Notes: generated by a model not told the origin, from the sequence alone. 64,000 bases of DNA from Mesorhizobium_B sp963522145 (GCA_963522145.1 CAUQXI010000012.1:1-64000); one strand, 5' to 3'. Shown: positions 1-8,778, counted from the stretch's first letter. Made by a program: numbers and translations.

Positions 1-90
1 GTTCCCGCCACGAACCCGCCCGCTCCCGGCGGCACGATGATCGCCGGCGCCGCACCAGGCGGTCCGTTTGGTCCGACCGAGCGGAGCTGA
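1..90 (+). CDS. C-terminal end of a probable SPFH/stomatin-family protein (partial)
   Basis: An open frame enters from the left edge and stops at the TGA at 88-90. The visible 29 residues are rich in Pro, Gly and Ala with no recognisable domain. The next gene, 22 bases on, is an NfeD-family protein, and NfeD genes usually follow an SPFH (stomatin/QmcA) gene whose product ends in a low-complexity Pro/Gly tail. The assignment therefore rests on context and tail composition only; the diagnostic part lies outside the window. Confidence 0.4.
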   Translation, partial: VPATNPPAPGGTMIAGAAPGGPFGPTERS

Positions 91-112
91 CGAAGAGGGC
101 GGGGTTGGCAAG

Positions 113-577
113 ATGATCGAGCATGTCCTTTCTGAACTCGGTCCCTGGAACTGGATGGTTCTGGGCCTTGTCCTGCTCGCGCTCGAAATCATGCTGCCGG
201 GCGTGTTCCTGCTCTGGATCGGCATCGCCGCGATCCTCACCGGCGCGCTGACGCTTCAGCTCTGGCATTTCCCTTTCTGGACCTGGCAGTGGCAGACGCT
301 GGTCTTCCTGCTGCTGGCCCTTTTGACGGTCTGGGCCGGGCGGCGCCTGATGGCGAGCCGCAGCCCGGGCGACACCGATCAGCCGCTCCTCAACCGCCGC
401 GCCGAGCAGCTGGTCGGACGCACGGCGGTGCTTGGAGAGCCGATCCGCGAGGGTTTTGGCCGCATCCATCTGGGCGACACGCTTTGGCGCGTGACAGGGC
501 CAGACCTTCCGGCCGGCGCGAGGGTTCGCGTCACCGCGGTCAGGGATGCGGAACTGGTGGTGACGGGCGCGGAGTAG
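113..577 (+). CDS. NfeD-family membrane protein
   Basis: 154 residues. Residues about 10-75 form two closely spaced hydrophobic segments with a central Trp-rich turn. A polar linker follows, and then a C-terminal region of about 65 residues typical of the NfeD OB-fold (Leu-Val-Gly-Arg-Thr-Ala start, Val-Thr-Gly-Pro-Asp core). Such short NfeD proteins are inner-membrane partners of SPFH proteins. ATG 113 was chosen over an upstream in-frame start at 68 because 68 lies inside the preceding gene and 113 has a purine-rich GAAGAGGG stretch ahead of it. It ends 17 bp before the convergent kpsF-type gene. Family call is firm; physiological role is unknown. Confidence 0.85.
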   Translation: MIEHVLSELGPWNWMVLGLVLLALEIMLPGVFLLWIGIAAILTGALTLQLWHFPFWTWQWQTLVFLLLALLTVWAGRRLMASRSPGDTDQPLLNRRAEQLVGRTAVLGEPIREGFGRIHLGDTLWRVTGPDLPAGARVRVTAVRDAELVVTGAE

Positions 578-594
578 CAGCGGGCGGGGGAGCC

Positions 595-1602
595 TTACGC
601 CGCGCCGACCCGCAGAAGATCGTGCAGGTGGATGATGCCGGCGGGACGGCCTTCCTCGGCCACGATAAGCGTGGTGATTTCGCGCTCGTTGAGCTCCTGA
701 AGGGCTGATGCGACCAGCATGTCCGGCGCGATCGTGCGCGGCGCAGGGGTCATCACCTCTTCCACCGAAAGCGCCAGCAGGTCGGCGTCGATGTGGCGGC
801 GCAGGTCGCCGTCGGTGATGATGCCGACGAGCTGCCCTTCCGCATCCGTGATGGCGACGCAGCCGAAGCCCTTCTGCGACATTTCGAGAATGGCATGGCG
901 CATGCCGGTGCCGGAGGAAACGGCCGGGATCTTCTCGCCGCTATGCATCAACTCGCGCACCTGGCGGAGCGCTGCCCCGAGCGAACCGCCGGGATGGAAG
1001 GTGCGAAAATGGTCGGCGGTGAAGCCGCGCGCTTCGAGAAGCGCTACGGCAAGCGCGTCGCCCAGCGCAAGCTGCATCAGGGTCGAGGTTGTCGGCGCGA
1101 GCCCATGCGGACAGGCCTCCGCGACACGCGGCAAGCGCAGCACCACGCTTGCCTCATGCGCCAGCGCGGATGTTTCTCCGGCCGTAACCGCGATCAGTGG
1201 AATGCTGAAGCGGCGGGCATAGGCAACCATGCCCTTGAGCTCGGCACTTTCCCCCGACCATGACAGCGCCAGGATCGCGTCTTCGCGCGCGATCATGCCG
1301 AGATCGCCGTGATTGGCGTCGGCCGGATGAACAAAGAAGGCGGGCGTGCCGGTGGAAGCGAGCGTCGCCGCGATCTTGGACGCGATATGGCCGCTCTTGC
1401 CCACGCCTGTCATCACGACGCGGCCGCCGATCGCGCCGAGCAGTCCAACCGCTTCGCCGAAGCTTTCCCGCATCGGTCCCGCCAGCGTTTCAGCCAGCGC
1501 GTCGAGGCCGGCGCGGCCGGTGGCCAGCGTTCTCAACCCCGATTCCACCGCCTGAGCCGCTTGATCTTCAAGGAAAGTGTCGATCGGCCGAAGCTTGTTC
1601 AT
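595..1602 (-). CDS. Arabinose-5-phosphate isomerase, KpsF/GutQ/KdsD family
   Basis: 335 residues with an N-terminal SIS (sugar isomerase) domain (about 45-180, containing GVGKSG and the HPADANHGDLG segment) followed by two CBS domains (about 210-330). This is the KdsD/KpsF architecture. The enzyme converts D-ribulose 5-phosphate to D-arabinose 5-phosphate, the first step toward Kdo for lipopolysaccharide or capsule. The start at 1602 (MNKLRP) has a good GTGAGGATGG ribosome site; an upstream frame extends to 1692 but has no homologous look. Its neighbours are an outer-membrane barrel and glycerol-phosphate transfer genes, so a role in surface polysaccharide is plausible. Whether it is the housekeeping KdsD or a capsule-specific KpsF cannot be told from sequence alone. 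Confidence 0.92.
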   Translation of the reverse strand: MNKLRPIDTFLEDQAAQAVESGLRTLATGRAGLDALAETLAGPMRESFGEAVGLLGAIGGRVVMTGVGKSGHIASKIAATLASTGTPAFFVHPADANHGDLGMIAREDAILALSWSGESAELKGMVAYARRFSIPLIAVTAGETSALAHEASVVLRLPRVAEACPHGLAPTTSTLMQLALGDALAVALLEARGFTADHFRTFHPGGSLGAALRQVRELMHSGEKIPAVSSGTGMRHAILEMSQKGFGCVAITDAEGQLVGIITDGDLRRHIDADLLALSVEEVMTPAPRTIAPDMLVASALQELNEREITTLIVAEEGRPAGIIHLHDLLRVGAA

Positions 1603-1731
1603 GATGCCATCCTCACCGTGCAACCGCTTAGCCGCTTCAGCGCCTTCTGTCCATTTCACGCCTAGTGTCCGGCTCCGGCAGCAATCGGCCATTAACCATC
1701 AGCCTTTACGCTTCGGTAATCGCCCGCGCGA

Positions 1732-3486
1732 ATGTGGTTTTTTGCGCGTGCCCGGAAAACCTCGATGCCGCGTGGCTGTCTCGACCCATCATGGAGCCTT
1801 GTTCGTCTGTCACGCTGGTCGGCCGGCGTTCTTGCGCTTGCCGCGGGGCTGGGCATCGCCTGGGCGCAGGATGGAGCCCCCGGGCTGCGCGGCGCGCTTT
1901 CGGATGCCGTTCCAAGAGCGCAACAGCGCCAGGCTGCCCAGGTGGGTCGAGCAACAAATCCTGCGGCCGCGCCGCCCTCCGTTCCGGCAAGCCCCGGCAC
2001 AGACTTGGATGAAGCGGCCGGCGGAGGCGAGCCGGCAAGCGGCATCAGCCTGTTCGCCGACGACGGTGCGGAGCGGGACGAGGACCTTTCGGCGGATCCC
2101 GCGACGCCTGCCGAACCCAGCGCATCCGCCGCCCGCCGCCAGGCCGCCGAGGAAGCAGACCGGGCCCGCCGGGTCGCGCAAACAACGCGGCAAAGCGCAG
2201 CGGATGGCGAAGGCGCGACGGCGACGATCGTGGGCGATCGCGCGAACGCGGAAAAGCAAGCGGACGACGCGGACGAGCGGCTGCTGACCGCCCGGCTTCC
2301 CCGTGCGGGCGCGGTCGAAGGCGTGGCTGCCCGGCCGCTCGTGGAGGCCGACCCGTTCGCGCCGACCGGGATCCGGATGGGCACCTTCATCCTGCGCCCT
2401 TCAGTGGAACAGGGGGTGAGTGCGAGCAGCAATGCCTCCGCAAGTCCGGGCGGCTCATCGGGAACCTGGTCGGAAACCGCCTTGCGGCTCAATGCCCAGT
2501 CCGACTGGTCGCGCCACCAGGCCTCGATCAACGCCTTTGGCACGCTGCGGGAAACGCTGTCCGGCGACGAGGTGGACGAAATCCAGGGCGGCATCGACGC
2601 CACCCTGCTGCTCGACCTCGGCGCGGAATGGCAGGGCCGCACGGCCCTGACCTATACGATCCGGCCCGAATCCGCCTCCTCGCCCGTGCCACTCGCCGTC
2701 AATGCCGAGGACCGGCCCTTGCGACAGACGCTGGATGCGGAGGCCGGCGTGGAGCGGGCGGTGGGACAGCTGCGGCTTGGGGTGACAACCGTGATCCAGC
2801 GCGACTGGTTCGGCGATGTGGAACTGACCGATGGCACGACGCTGTCGCAGGAAGATCGCAACTCCACGCTTGCCGCCTTGCGCCTCAAAACCGGCTACGA
2901 ACTTTCTCCCGCGCTCGTGCCCTTCGTGGAAGTCGAGGCCGGACGCCGCATCTTCGACGTGACGGAGGATGCCGCCGGCACCGAGCGCTCCGCCACGCGG
3001 CTTGCTGTGCGCGGCGGCGTGGCGCTCGACCTGCGCGAGAAGCTGAGCGGCGAACTGGCGGCGGGCTATCTGCGCGAAAACTTTGACGACGATGACCTCG
3101 AGCCGATCGAAGGCCTGACGCTGGAAGGCAATCTGCGCTGGTCGCCTCTGCGCGGCACGAATGTCGTGCTGCGCGGCACGACCAGCGTGGAAGGCACCAC
3201 GGTTGCCGGCGAAAGCGGATCGCTCGTTCATGACCTGCGGCTCGATGTCGAGCGCACCTTGCGCGCCAATCTGACGGGCACGGCGTCGCTCGGCGTCTCC
3301 TGGCGCGATTACACGGGTTCGGATGGCAGGGATCTGACGCTTGCTGCCGAAGGGGGTCTGACCTGGTGGCTCAACCGCAATTTCGGCGTGACCGGCCGCG
3401 CCCGCCACGAGCGCCTCGAAAGCAACCTTCCCGGCCGTGAATATGACGCGTCGAGCATATTCCTCGGCGTCACGATGCGGCGCTGA
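1732..3486 (+). CDS. Outer-membrane beta-barrel protein (BBP2/OMP_b-brl type)
   Basis: 584 residues. A signal peptide is visible (SRWSAGVLALAAGLGIAWAQ). About 170 residues of Ala/Glu/Arg/Pro-rich low-complexity sequence follow, and then about 380 residues with the alternating amphipathic strands and Gly/Arg/Asp turns of an outer-membrane barrel, ending in a short C-terminal strand. This matches the putative beta-barrel porin 2 family common in rhizobia, often near exopolysaccharide genes. The start is uncertain: ATG 1732 lacks a clear ribosome site, and ATG 1765 gives a more compact signal peptide. It is transcribed divergently from the kpsF-type gene. Function is unknown; transport of a surface polymer is an inference from context. 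Confidence 0.7.
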   Translation: MWFFARARKTSMPRGCLDPSWSLVRLSRWSAGVLALAAGLGIAWAQDGAPGLRGALSDAVPRAQQRQAAQVGRATNPAAAPPSVPASPGTDLDEAAGGGEPASGISLFADDGAERDEDLSADPATPAEPSASAARRQAAEEADRARRVAQTTRQSAADGEGATATIVGDRANAEKQADDADERLLTARLPRAGAVEGVAARPLVEADPFAPTGIRMGTFILRPSVEQGVSASSNASASPGGSSGTWSETALRLNAQSDWSRHQASINAFGTLRETLSGDEVDEIQGGIDATLLLDLGAEWQGRTALTYTIRPESASSPVPLAVNAEDRPLRQTLDAEAGVERAVGQLRLGVTTVIQRDWFGDVELTDGTTLSQEDRNSTLAALRLKTGYELSPALVPFVEVEAGRRIFDVTEDAAGTERSATRLAVRGGVALDLREKLSGELAAGYLRENFDDDDLEPIEGLTLEGNLRWSPLRGTNVVLRGTTSVEGTTVAGESGSLVHDLRLDVERTLRANLTGTASLGVSWRDYTGSDGRDLTLAAEGGLTWWLNRNFGVTGRARHERLESNLPGREYDASSIFLGVTMRR

Positions 3487-3598
3487 ACGCAGATGCCGCT
3501 CAAGCTGAAGTGAGCCGCTCGCTTTCTTCGGGAGGCCGGCAAAACTTGTCAGGACCGGGCCGGGCCGCTACTCAGGGCGGGTTGCAAGGAAGCCGGCG

Positions 3599-4039
3599 AT
3601 GGAAAAGACCCAGGCAAAAGAAACGGTTGTGCTCGCGCTCGGCGTGTTCGACCTGTTTCACCGCGGCCATCTCGAATTCCTCCGCAAGGCGCGGGCGCGC
3701 GGCGACCGGCTGGTGGTCGCCGTCAACACGGATGAAAAGGTCGCCCAATACAAACGGCGTCCGGTGATTTCGACGGAAGACCGTCTGGCGATCGTGGAAG
3801 CGGTCCGCTTCGTGGATCAGGTGGATGTTTCCGACAGTTTCTCGATCTCAGCACTGGTCGAGAAACATGCCCCCGACATTATCGTTCACGGCGACGACTG
3901 GACGCGTGAACGCTACCTCGAGCAGATCGGCCTGACGGATGCCGAACTCGACCGGCTCGGGCTCCGGCTCGAACTGGTTCCCTATCACAAGGGAGCGAGC
4001 ACCAGCGCCATCATCAGCGGGATCGAGAAAGCCGCCTGA
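3599..4039 (+). CDS. Glycerol-3-phosphate cytidylyltransferase-like nucleotidyltransferase (TagD family)
   Basis: 146 residues of the short cytidylyltransferase fold: GVFDLFHRGHLEFL with the HxGH signature near residue 21, VAVNTD after it, and the C-terminal KGASTSAII signature. TagD enzymes make CDP-glycerol from CTP and glycerol 3-phosphate; close relatives make CDP-ethanolamine or ADP-heptose. The gene immediately downstream is a CDP-glycerol glycerophosphotransferase (one base between stop and next start), which makes CDP-glycerol the most likely product. Ribosome site CAAGGAAG precedes ATG 3599. Cytoplasmic. Substrate is inferred, not proven. Confidence 0.85.
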   Translation: MEKTQAKETVVLALGVFDLFHRGHLEFLRKARARGDRLVVAVNTDEKVAQYKRRPVISTEDRLAIVEAVRFVDQVDVSDSFSISALVEKHAPDIIVHGDDWTRERYLEQIGLTDAELDRLGLRLELVPYHKGASTSAIISGIEKAA

Positions 4040-4040
4040 G

Positions 4041-5216
4041 GTGTCGACGCGCGGCAGTGGCGGCCTGCGGCCCGACAGTTTTTTCCAGAAGCTCGCCTTC
4101 CGCGTCTCGCCCCTTTTCCCCAACGATCCGAACCTCTGGGCCTTTCACGGCGCCTTCGAGGGCAACACCAAATATCTCTTTCTTTGGCTCACCCTGCACC
4201 GCCCCGGCATCCGGGCCGTGTGGATCTCGCGCAGCCGCCGGACCGAGAAGCTGGTGCGCGCGGCCGGTGGAAAGGTGTGCTTCTACCCCCTTCCCGCCGC
4301 CTGCAAGACGTTGGCCGCCGCGCGCTATCATTTCGTCAGCCATCGCCAGACCGGCATTCCTTTTCGCTCCAAAAAAAGCCGCGTCGTCTGCTTGTGGCAC
4401 GGGGCGGGGATCAAGACGATCGGCCTCAACCGCGACCGTTCCAAGCCGTCGGGCGTCACCGGCAGCATCTTCGAGGCGGATTACTTCGTGGCCGGCTCGA
4501 AGAAGCACGCACAGCGCTTTGCGGAAAGCTTCGCCGTGCCGCTCGACCATTGCCCGGTGCTCGGCACGCCGCGCCTCGACTGCGCCTTCGACGGTCAGCT
4601 CGGGGACAGGGCACGGCGTGCGGGCAGCCTGGATCGTTCGGGCTTCCGCTCCGTGTATCTTTACGCGCCCACCTGGCGCGAATCCGGCCGGCCCTTTCTG
4701 AAGGAGGCTTTGCCGGAGCCCGGCCGACTGGCTGCGGCTCTCGCCGCGCAGAACGCGGTCCTTTACGTCAAGCTGCATCCCGCGACGCTGCGATTGGCGC
4801 CGGACACCGCTTGGCTCGCGGAGATGAGCCGCAACCACGACTGCATCCGCGCCTGGCCGGCGGCGGTGGATTTCTACACCGCGATCAACGAGATTGACTG
4901 CCTCGTCACGGACTATTCCTCGATCTTCGCGGACTTCATCTATGTGAAGGATCGCGGCCTCGTCCTGTACCCCTTCGATCTCGCGGCCTATCAGAGCCGA
5001 GACCGTCCGTTCCACTTCGACTACGACGAGATCGGGGGCGCACGGGCGACAGGCTTCGATGATCTCTGCCGCCTGATCCAGTCGGGCCTGGAGCCCGCGC
5101 CCGATCCCAGCCTGATCGAGACCCGGCGGGAGTTCTGGGACGATCATTTCGGCATCGCCTCGCCGACCATCGCCGATTATTTCACGGCGCTGGCAGGACG
5201 AGCCCACACCTTCTGA
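4041..5216 (+). CDS. CDP-glycerol:poly(glycerophosphate) glycerophosphotransferase family (TagB/TagF-like)
   Basis: 391 residues. Visible family hallmarks are an N-terminal segment with VCLWHGAGIKTIGLNRD (about 115-130), LGTPRLD, YAPTWRES, YVKLHP and CLVTDYSSIFADFIY, the usual string of motifs in the Glyphos_transf family (PF04464). These enzymes transfer glycerol phosphate from CDP-glycerol to a lipid or sugar acceptor. The GTG at 4041 is chosen because it lies one base after the stop of the tagD-like gene; an upstream in-frame ATG at 3939 would overlap that gene by about 100 bp. Peripheral membrane enzyme, probably priming or building a glycerol-phosphate polymer or substituent on the cell surface. 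Acceptor is unknown. Confidence 0.85.
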   Translation: MSTRGSGGLRPDSFFQKLAFRVSPLFPNDPNLWAFHGAFEGNTKYLFLWLTLHRPGIRAVWISRSRRTEKLVRAAGGKVCFYPLPAACKTLAAARYHFVSHRQTGIPFRSKKSRVVCLWHGAGIKTIGLNRDRSKPSGVTGSIFEADYFVAGSKKHAQRFAESFAVPLDHCPVLGTPRLDCAFDGQLGDRARRAGSLDRSGFRSVYLYAPTWRESGRPFLKEALPEPGRLAAALAAQNAVLYVKLHPATLRLAPDTAWLAEMSRNHDCIRAWPAAVDFYTAINEIDCLVTDYSSIFADFIYVKDRGLVLYPFDLAAYQSRDRPFHFDYDEIGGARATGFDDLCRLIQSGLEPAPDPSLIETRREFWDDHFGIASPTIADYFTALAGRAHTF

Positions 5217-5231
5217 ACCGGAAAGCGGATT

Positions 5232-6101
5232 TTACCCCAGAAGCGCGGCAGCGCTGTGCCGGATGGTCGCGCCGACATCGGTCCGCTCCAGCGCGAAAGC
5301 GAGATTGGCGTTCACGAAGCCTTCGGGCGAGCCTGTATCAAAGGTGCGGCCGCGATAATGGAAGCCGAAGAACTTCTGCTCGCCCGCGAGCTTCAGCATG
5401 GCGTCCGTCAGCTGGATCTCGTTGCCTGCCCCGCGCTCCTGGCTTTCGAGGATATCGAAGATTTCCGGCTGCAGGATATAGCGGCCATTGATGAAGAGGT
5501 TGGACGGCGCGGTGCCCTTGGCGGGCTTCTCGACCATCTGCGTAATCTCGAATCCGGTGCCGGTCTTCGCGCCCTGTCCGACGATGCCGTATTTATGCGC
5601 CTCGGCCGGATCGCACTCCTCCACCGCGACGATGTTGCTGCCCGTCTCGTTGTAGAGCTTCACCATGTCGGCCATCGCACCCTGGCCCGGCAGCATGATC
5701 ATGTCGGGCAGAAGAAGCGCGAAGGGCTCGTCGCCTACGATGTCGCGCGCGCACCAGACCGCGTGGCCGAGCCCGTGCGGTTCCTGCTGCCGCGTGAAGC
5801 TGGTCGTTCCGGCCGCCGGCTGCATGCTTTGAAGGATTTCGAGCTGGGGCTTCTTGTTGCGACGGGCGAGCGTGTCGTTGAGCTCGAACTGGAGATCGAA
5901 ATAGTCCTCGATCACGCCCTTGTTGCGGCCGGTGACGAAGACGAAGTGCTCGATGCCCGCTTCCCGCGCCTCGTCCACCACATACTGGATCACCGGGCGG
6001 TCCACGACCGTGAGCATCTCCTTCGGAATCGCCTTGGTGGCTGGAAGAAAGCGCGTGCCCAGGCCCGCCACTGGAAACACTGCCTTGCGCACACGCTTCA
6101 T
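5232..6101 (-). CDS. galU: UTP--glucose-1-phosphate uridylyltransferase
   Basis: 289 residues, the usual GalU length. The nucleotide-binding signature VFPVAGLGTRFLPATKAIPKEM starts near residue 7, followed by the DRPVIQYVVDEA, GLGHAVWCA, LLPDM and MVEKP segments of bacterial GalU. It makes UDP-glucose, the donor for glucans, LPS and exopolysaccharides, so it fits the envelope genes beside it. The start at 6101 (MKRVRK) follows an AAGGATCAG ribosome site. It is convergent with the glycerophosphotransferase gene, with 15 bp between the two stops. Confidence 0.96.
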   Translation of the reverse strand: MKRVRKAVFPVAGLGTRFLPATKAIPKEMLTVVDRPVIQYVVDEAREAGIEHFVFVTGRNKGVIEDYFDLQFELNDTLARRNKKPQLEILQSMQPAAGTTSFTRQQEPHGLGHAVWCARDIVGDEPFALLLPDMIMLPGQGAMADMVKLYNETGSNIVAVEECDPAEAHKYGIVGQGAKTGTGFEITQMVEKPAKGTAPSNLFINGRYILQPEIFDILESQERGAGNEIQLTDAMLKLAGEQKFFGFHYRGRTFDTGSPEGFVNANLAFALERTDVGATIRHSAAALLG

Positions 6102-6412
6102 TCTGCTCTGATCCTTGTTTCTTTGTACTTGCCGGCAATGTCTGGAATCGCGCCGCGCGACCATCTTGCTGCCGAATTCCTAAGTCAAACGGAACGGGCA
6201 GCGCGATCGGGGCGGGCGTGTGATGTCGTTTGATGCCGCGCATAAACGGATCAGATTGATTTCCGTTTCCTCCCGCCCTGATGCTCGTTCTTCGATGCTG
6301 CGCGGATGACGCAAGAGAAAGAAAGGAATGCACTCGCGGAACCCATGGTAAACCAGTTGATAACCCGCTTGGGACATCAATAGGCTTTCCACCGCGAGAA
6401 AGGAGTTCGGCG
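6102..6412. other. Divergent intergenic region galU / mltB-type gene
   Basis: 311 bases separating two divergent genes, so promoters for both must lie here. No additional coding frame with a plausible ribosome site is seen. The right end carries the AAGGAG ribosome site (6400-6405) of the lytic transglycosylase. No convincing inverted repeat or terminator was found. Confidence 0.5.
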
Positions 6413-7627
6413 ATGTCGATGCGGATGTCCAAGTGGAAGCAGGTTCTGACCGGCGCCGGCCTGTCTCTGACGCTGCTGGCCGCGCCCGCTCATGCGGATG
6501 CGGGCTTCAAGCGCTGGATCGCGGGCTTCAAGGAAACGGCGGTCGCAAGCGGCGTGTCGAGCCGCACCTTCGACCGCGCCTTCCGCGGCATTTCCGATCC
6601 TGATGCCGAAGTTCTCCAGAAGGCTCGCTTCCAGCCCGAGTTCAAGGCACCCGCCTGGGACTATTTCGACAATCGCGTGCAGGAGCAGTCGATCGCCACA
6701 GGCCGCGCCATGGCAAAGAAGTGGAAGCCATGGCTCGATCGCATCGAGGCGAAATACGGCGTGGATCGCCATATCGTGCTCGCCATCTGGTCGATGGAAT
6801 CCAACTACGGCGAGATCCTCAAGAACGACAAGGTGATGCGCAATGTGGTGCGCTCGCTGTCGACGCTCGCTTACGGCGACAAGCGGCGCGCCAAGTTCGC
6901 CCGCACACAGCTCGTGGCGGCCCTCAAGATCCTGGACAGCGGCGACATCGACGAAAGCCACCTCACCGGTTCCTGGGCTGGCGCGATGGGACACACCCAG
7001 TTCATCCCGACCTCCTATCAGGCCTATGCGGTTGATGCCGATGGCGACGGACGGCGCGACATCTGGAGCTCCGTGCCCGACGCGCTCGCGACCGCGGCCA
7101 ACCTGCTCAAGAAGAATGGCTGGCAGGCCGGCAAGAGCTGGGGCTACGAGGTCAGCCTGCCGGCGGGCCAGAAGTTCCCGAGCGGTTCGGCGACGCTCGC
7201 CAAGTGGCAGTCGCTCGGAGTCGAGCGCGTCAGCGGCAAGCCCTTCAAATACGGAGCCGACAAGGCCGAGCTGAAGCTGCCGGACGGCCGCTCCGGCCCG
7301 ACCTTCCTGATGACCAAGAATTTCCGTGTCATCAAGGCCTACAACAATTCGGACAAATACGCGATGGCGGTGGGCCTGCTCGCCGACGAGATCGCGGGCT
7401 ATGGCGGCTTGAGCAAGGACTGGAACCGCCCCTTCACCAAGCTCACCTTCGAGGAGCGGCAGGAGCTTCAGCAGCGGCTGTCCTCCTACGGCTATTACGA
7501 CGGCAAGCTTGACGGCAAGATCGGCGAGAGCTCGCGCACGGCCATCATGGCCTATCAGGAACGGGCAGGCCTGGAACCTGACGGCCATCCGAGCATGGAA
7601 GTCCTTTCCACGCTCAGGAACCGTTGA
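6413..7627 (+). CDS. Lytic murein transglycosylase, MltB-like (SLT_2) with peptidoglycan-binding domain
   Basis: 404 residues. A cleavable signal peptide is seen (LTGAGLSLTLLAAPAHADA). The SLT_2/MltB catalytic domain spans about 30-320 and carries the catalytic Glu129 in AIWSMESNYG and the GAMGHTQFIPTSY motif. A PG_binding_1 domain occupies about 345-404 (LQQRLSSYGYYDGKLDGK). It cleaves the MurNAc-GlcNAc bond of peptidoglycan to give 1,6-anhydro ends, in the periplasm. ATG 6413 has AAGGAG 7 bases upstream. Its stop overlaps the TTG start of the next gene, so the two are probably co-expressed. A smaller paralogue without the binding domain lies at 48730. Confidence 0.94.
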   Translation: MSMRMSKWKQVLTGAGLSLTLLAAPAHADAGFKRWIAGFKETAVASGVSSRTFDRAFRGISDPDAEVLQKARFQPEFKAPAWDYFDNRVQEQSIATGRAMAKKWKPWLDRIEAKYGVDRHIVLAIWSMESNYGEILKNDKVMRNVVRSLSTLAYGDKRRAKFARTQLVAALKILDSGDIDESHLTGSWAGAMGHTQFIPTSYQAYAVDADGDGRRDIWSSVPDALATAANLLKKNGWQAGKSWGYEVSLPAGQKFPSGSATLAKWQSLGVERVSGKPFKYGADKAELKLPDGRSGPTFLMTKNFRVIKAYNNSDKYAMAVGLLADEIAGYGGLSKDWNRPFTKLTFEERQELQQRLSSYGYYDGKLDGKIGESSRTAIMAYQERAGLEPDGHPSMEVLSTLRNR

Positions 7628-8778
7628 CGACGCGGCGTCGCACAAGGAGGAGCGGGCGGCGGGCCTTCGTTCCGCTGCTTGCTCTCGTTCTATGCGCTTC
7701 GTCTCTGGCCGGCATCGTGCCGGCGCATGCCCAGGAAGGCAGCCGCTTCTGGATCCTGCGCCAGCTTTTCCAGCCGCGTGAGCGGTTTGAGCGGCGCGAG
7801 ATGCGACCCCAGCAGGATTTTTACCGCCCCCCCAAGCCCAAGCCTCGCAAGAAGCGCAAGGCGGCTCCTGCCGCGGTTGCGGCTCCCGCAGAGCCGGCCG
7901 CTGTTGAAAAAGCCCCGGACGCGCGCACCCTGCTGGTGATCGGCGACTTTCTAGGCAGCGGCCTGGCTGAAAGCTTGACCGATCTCTTCGCGCAGAACCC
8001 GGCGATCCGCGTGGTGGACAAGACCTCCGGTTCCTCGGGGATCGTGCGCACCGATGTGGTGGACTGGCCGAACAGCATCGGCAAGCTGATCGAAAAGGAA
8101 AAGCCCGTCGCGGTGATCGCGATGATCGGCGCCAACGACCGCCAGCCCATGCAGCTGGGCGACAAGCGCGAGCCTCCCCTCGGCCCCGTCTGGACGGATG
8201 CCTACGAGAAGAGGGCGGACGCCCTTGGCACGGCAGTGGCCGCAAGCAAGCTGCCGCTGCTCTGGGTCGGGCTTCCGGCCTTCAAGTCATCCAAGGCCAA
8301 TCCCGATCTGATCGCCTTCAACGACCTTTTCCGCGCGGCGGTTGAAAGCACCGGCGGCGAGTTCGTGGATGTTTGGGACGGCTTCGTGGACGAGAACGGC
8401 GCCTTCGTTTCCACCGGCCCCGACATCAACGGCCAGCCGGTGCGGCTGCGCACCAATGACGGCATCAACCTGACGCGCGCCGGCAAGCGCAAGCTCGCCT
8501 TCTACCTCGAAAAGCCGCTGTCCAAAATCCTCGGCATTCCTGTGGGATCGGGCGCGGTCGCCGTCTTGCCGAAGGACGATACAGGCGTACTTCCTGTTTC
8601 GCTTCCATCCGGCCCGGCAGCGCCGGTCGATCGCACCCAGCCCATGGCGCTGGGCGAGAATGCGGCAACCGGCGAGAATGAGCTGCTGGGCGCTTCCAGA
8701 ACAAAGGCTCCGAATGCCGCGGCAGCCGTCACCCCGGCAGTGGCGGGCCGGGCGGACGATTTCACCGCGCGGCCCTGA
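7624..8778 (+). CDS. Periplasmic SGNH-hydrolase-like protein, DUF459 family
   Basis: 384 residues. An Arg-rich start is followed by a signal peptide (LLALVLCASSLAGIVPAHAQ), a Lys/Pro-rich linker, and an SGNH-type domain (about 105-300) with VIGDFLGSGLAE, MIGANDRQ and the WVGLPAFKSSKANPDL segment. DUF459 proteins are common beside lytic transglycosylases in Hyphomicrobiales. In the first block the usual GDS is GDF, so the nucleophile may be displaced or absent. The start is a TTG at 7624 that overlaps the previous TGA, with CAGGAA upstream; no ATG is available before the signal peptide. The Ala/Pro-rich tail has no domain. Substrate is unknown, probably cell-wall related by context. Confidence 0.8.
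   Translation: MTTRRRTRRSGRRAFVPLLALVLCASSLAGIVPAHAQEGSRFWILRQLFQPRERFERREMRPQQDFYRPPKPKPRKKRKAAPAAVAAPAEPAAVEKAPDARTLLVIGDFLGSGLAESLTDLFAQNPAIRVVDKTSGSSGIVRTDVVDWPNSIGKLIEKEKPVAVIAMIGANDRQPMQLGDKREPPLGPVWTDAYEKRADALGTAVAASKLPLLWVGLPAFKSSKANPDLIAFNDLFRAAVESTGGEFVDVWDGFVDENGAFVSTGPDINGQPVRLRTNDGINLTRAGKRKLAFYLEKPLSKILGIPVGSGAVAVLPKDDTGVLPVSLPSGPAAPVDRTQPMALGENAATGENELLGASRTKAPNAAAAVTPAVAGRADDFTARP

Noticed and set aside
4014..5207. Nearly full-length open frame antisense to the glycerophosphotransferase
   Set aside because: It is a shadow of the sense gene, which carries all family motifs; the antisense product has none.
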